DNA from: Rhyacophila brunnea
Lineage: Eukaryota; Arthropoda; Insecta; Trichoptera; Rhyacophilidae
NCBI GenBank assembly: GCA_022495005.1
Contig: JAGYXB010000803.1
Coordinates: 62,001 to 126,000, forward strand
Length of the DNA stretch: 64,000 bases
Direction of reading: 5' to 3'
In this document: piece after piece, positions 62,467 through 64,000 of the stretch
Numbering within the stretch: position 1 is the stretch's first letter
Layout of the letters: each line of letters begins with the position of its first letter
Program-made: the position numbers and the translations under genes
The notes under the pieces: model-generated
The model's input: the letters and a program-made list of their open reading frames with translations, nothing else
Told to the model about the DNA's origin: nothing
The model's database searches: none

Positions 62467-63220
62467 TATAACAAAACGTCAAAACAAGTTGCGGCCTTTC
62501 AACACGACAACTTACATCATATTATTATTACTTTGTCTATACTCTACGTCCACCAAGTCGCCATGTGATACAGAAAGTTCAGAAGACTTCCCCCAGTTGC
62601 AAATAATTATTATATTATATCCTTGATGCTGTCCCATTTTTTCTGAAGTACATAAAGCCTGTTCATATTAATTTCATGATAGCGTAACAATATTATCTAA
62701 AACCTTACCCCGTAGTGCAGTAGATAATAGCGGTTATTTCTTCTATCACGTTTCTCCGCACTTATCTGACGAGCCTAATATTTTTCCATCACATTAAATA
62801 AATATCACGTCGCATTAGTGCCCTTGCATGCTTCTACGTCGTTGTATCCTTCATTCCTCCCTATCTGCTACTACAATATTCATTTTTTTGAGTATTATTT
62901 TTTTGCCCTATGATTTCCCTCCAAAACAATTTCATAACATTACAGATTACAGCTAACTTCCGTGAGTTATGTGCGATAAATATAATACCAAATAGAAGAT
63001 GGTACCTAATCGTTTTCGCCGAAACGTTTACCTAACATTCTATACTAAGTTGTAAATTGCTTTTATTTCTAAAGTCCACTCTAAAATATTGCAAGCTAAC
63101 CTTGTAGAGTTTGTTAAATACAAATTTATATGGCCAATATATTTTCATTTGGTGTAACATCGTTTTTGTAATAGTTACCAATTTCATTACAAATTCACAT
63201 ATTATAGATATTATATAAAC
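62467..63220. other. Non-coding, nothing identified
   Basis: A/T-rich sequence without recognisable features. Confidence 0.5.
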
Positions 63221-63390
63221 TTTTTTTTTTCAACGAATAATTTACAACGTTTAAGAATATAACCAGTGTTTTATTGAACATGCATAATTTTAAAACACCT
63301 CAGAGAAAGTAGCCACTAGAAAAAATCTTTTTGGATTCGAACTCCCTCCCATATGCTCTACCAACTAAGCTATCTACGTCCTATCTAATT
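63221..63390 (-). mobile_element. tRNA-derived SINE, family C, with head and A-tail
   Basis: On the minus strand the head has an A box TAGCTTAGTTGG (complement of 63361-63372) and a B box AGTTCGAATCC (complement of 63333-63343), only 17 bases apart, so most of the anticodon arm has been lost. The body matches 62003-62090 and the element ends in a run of A (T at 63221-63230). A tRNA-gene caller might flag this head, but no complete cloverleaf can form. Confidence 0.7.
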
Positions 63391-63660
63391 GCGATGAAAT
63401 TAACTAGTAGTTTTTGCAATAATCTCTGAAGTTATTTATAAATCGAATTAATATTTGGTAGTATTCATAGCTTAAACAGGTGAAGACATTGAGTCTTGAG
63501 ATAGTTTTGATAGTTACATCCCATCTCGCTGAGTGTGTTAATTGTGTACTTACATATTTACGAAACGTCAAAACGTAAAGCCTAATTTTGTTAGCTTGAC
63601 AAAAATATCGCTTGTTCCATGAGTAGGTACTTCACGTTATACAATTATACTTTGTGATTT
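63391..63660. other. Non-coding, nothing identified
   Basis: A/T-rich sequence, no recognised content. Confidence 0.5.
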
Positions 63661-63770
63661 GACTAGATAATGATTTTTTAATTACCACCTTTAAAATGCA
63701 CGTTAATTACATCGATCGGCCGCCTGGTCATTACGCGCCAGGTGCGTCTGCAGCGTCCAAAGTATTAAAA
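63661..63770 (+). repeat. Interspersed repeat R4, copy b
   Basis: Partner of 50072-50180, same orientation. Confidence 0.85.
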
Positions 63771-64000
63771 CGATAGTTACCGTATTGTGATTTCAAATCA
63801 TTTAATTTGTAATGCTCCTTTGATATATATTATTATCAAAATTAAGTAGATTCTTCCAGCATCAATCTTAGTATAGTAGACTACGTAGATATATTATTGT
63901 AGGTATCGTGTGCATACAGCTTGAAAATGTAGAAAGACAATATTCACATCGACATGGAAATGTATTTAATTTTGTATGTAAATTCTTAAGTACCTGCTAT
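63771..64000. other. Non-coding, nothing identified
   Basis: A/T-rich sequence to the window end. Confidence 0.5.

Noticed and set aside
1..64000. CRISPR arrays, operons, bacterial promoters or riboswitches
   Set aside because: The base composition, splice signals, SINEs and hAT elements show eukaryotic nuclear DNA; no regularly spaced repeats are present.

Overview
The window looks like A/T-rich intronic and intergenic DNA from an insect. I favour Lepidoptera because the palindrome AGGTACCT (usually inside TAGGTACCTA) is scattered throughout; Hemiptera such as aphids cannot be excluded. There are no operons, no ribosome binding sites and no CRISPR. Only one protein-coding exon is convincing: 14984-15216 on +. 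It encodes the start of the GTPase-like (GLD) domain of a centaurin-gamma / AGAP-family Arf GAP (CenG1A in Drosophila), with a correct P-loop, DxxG motif and splice sites. I could not find the neighbouring exons. If this exon belongs to a functional gene, the rest of the window is probably very long introns and flanking DNA.

Most of the remaining recognisable sequence is mobile DNA. Four hAT-type elements are supported, three of them by exact 8-bp target duplications: 7953-10649 (with a transposase C-terminal remnant), 26425-27162 (inside an older hAT-like element at about 26326-27845), and 30656-31075 (inside a different TIR element at 29805-31221). A fourth hAT derivative at 19343-19912 keeps a frameshifted piece of transposase. 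Small inverted-repeat MITEs lie at 1827-2198, 17048-17428, 21123-21297, 23994-24096, 48331-48455 and 59954-60152.

Three tRNA-derived SINE families are present. Family A has five copies (2614, 15971, 26092, 46549, 48538), the last with an 11-bp target duplication. Family B has two copies (15731, 20330). Family C has one copy with a tRNA-like head (63221) and one headless copy (62003). Unclassified repeat pairs occur at 34800/39112, 35541/37985, 45509/62407, 50072/63661 and 33756/55643. A hammerhead-ribozyme-like fold of the type found in Penelope-like elements is visible at 1641-1680.

Regional layout: 1-15 kb is non-coding with a possible alternative first exon near 690 and a large hAT; 15-31 kb is the AGAP exon followed by dense SINE/MITE/hAT insertions; 31-48 kb is sparse, with LINE and unclassified repeats and several CpG-richer blocks; 48-64 kb holds SINEs, MITEs and two unidentified ORFs. 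I found no convincing new biological system. The best leads are the nested transposons, the ribozyme-like fold, the possible alternative first exon, and the GC-rich blocks that stand out from the A/T-rich background.
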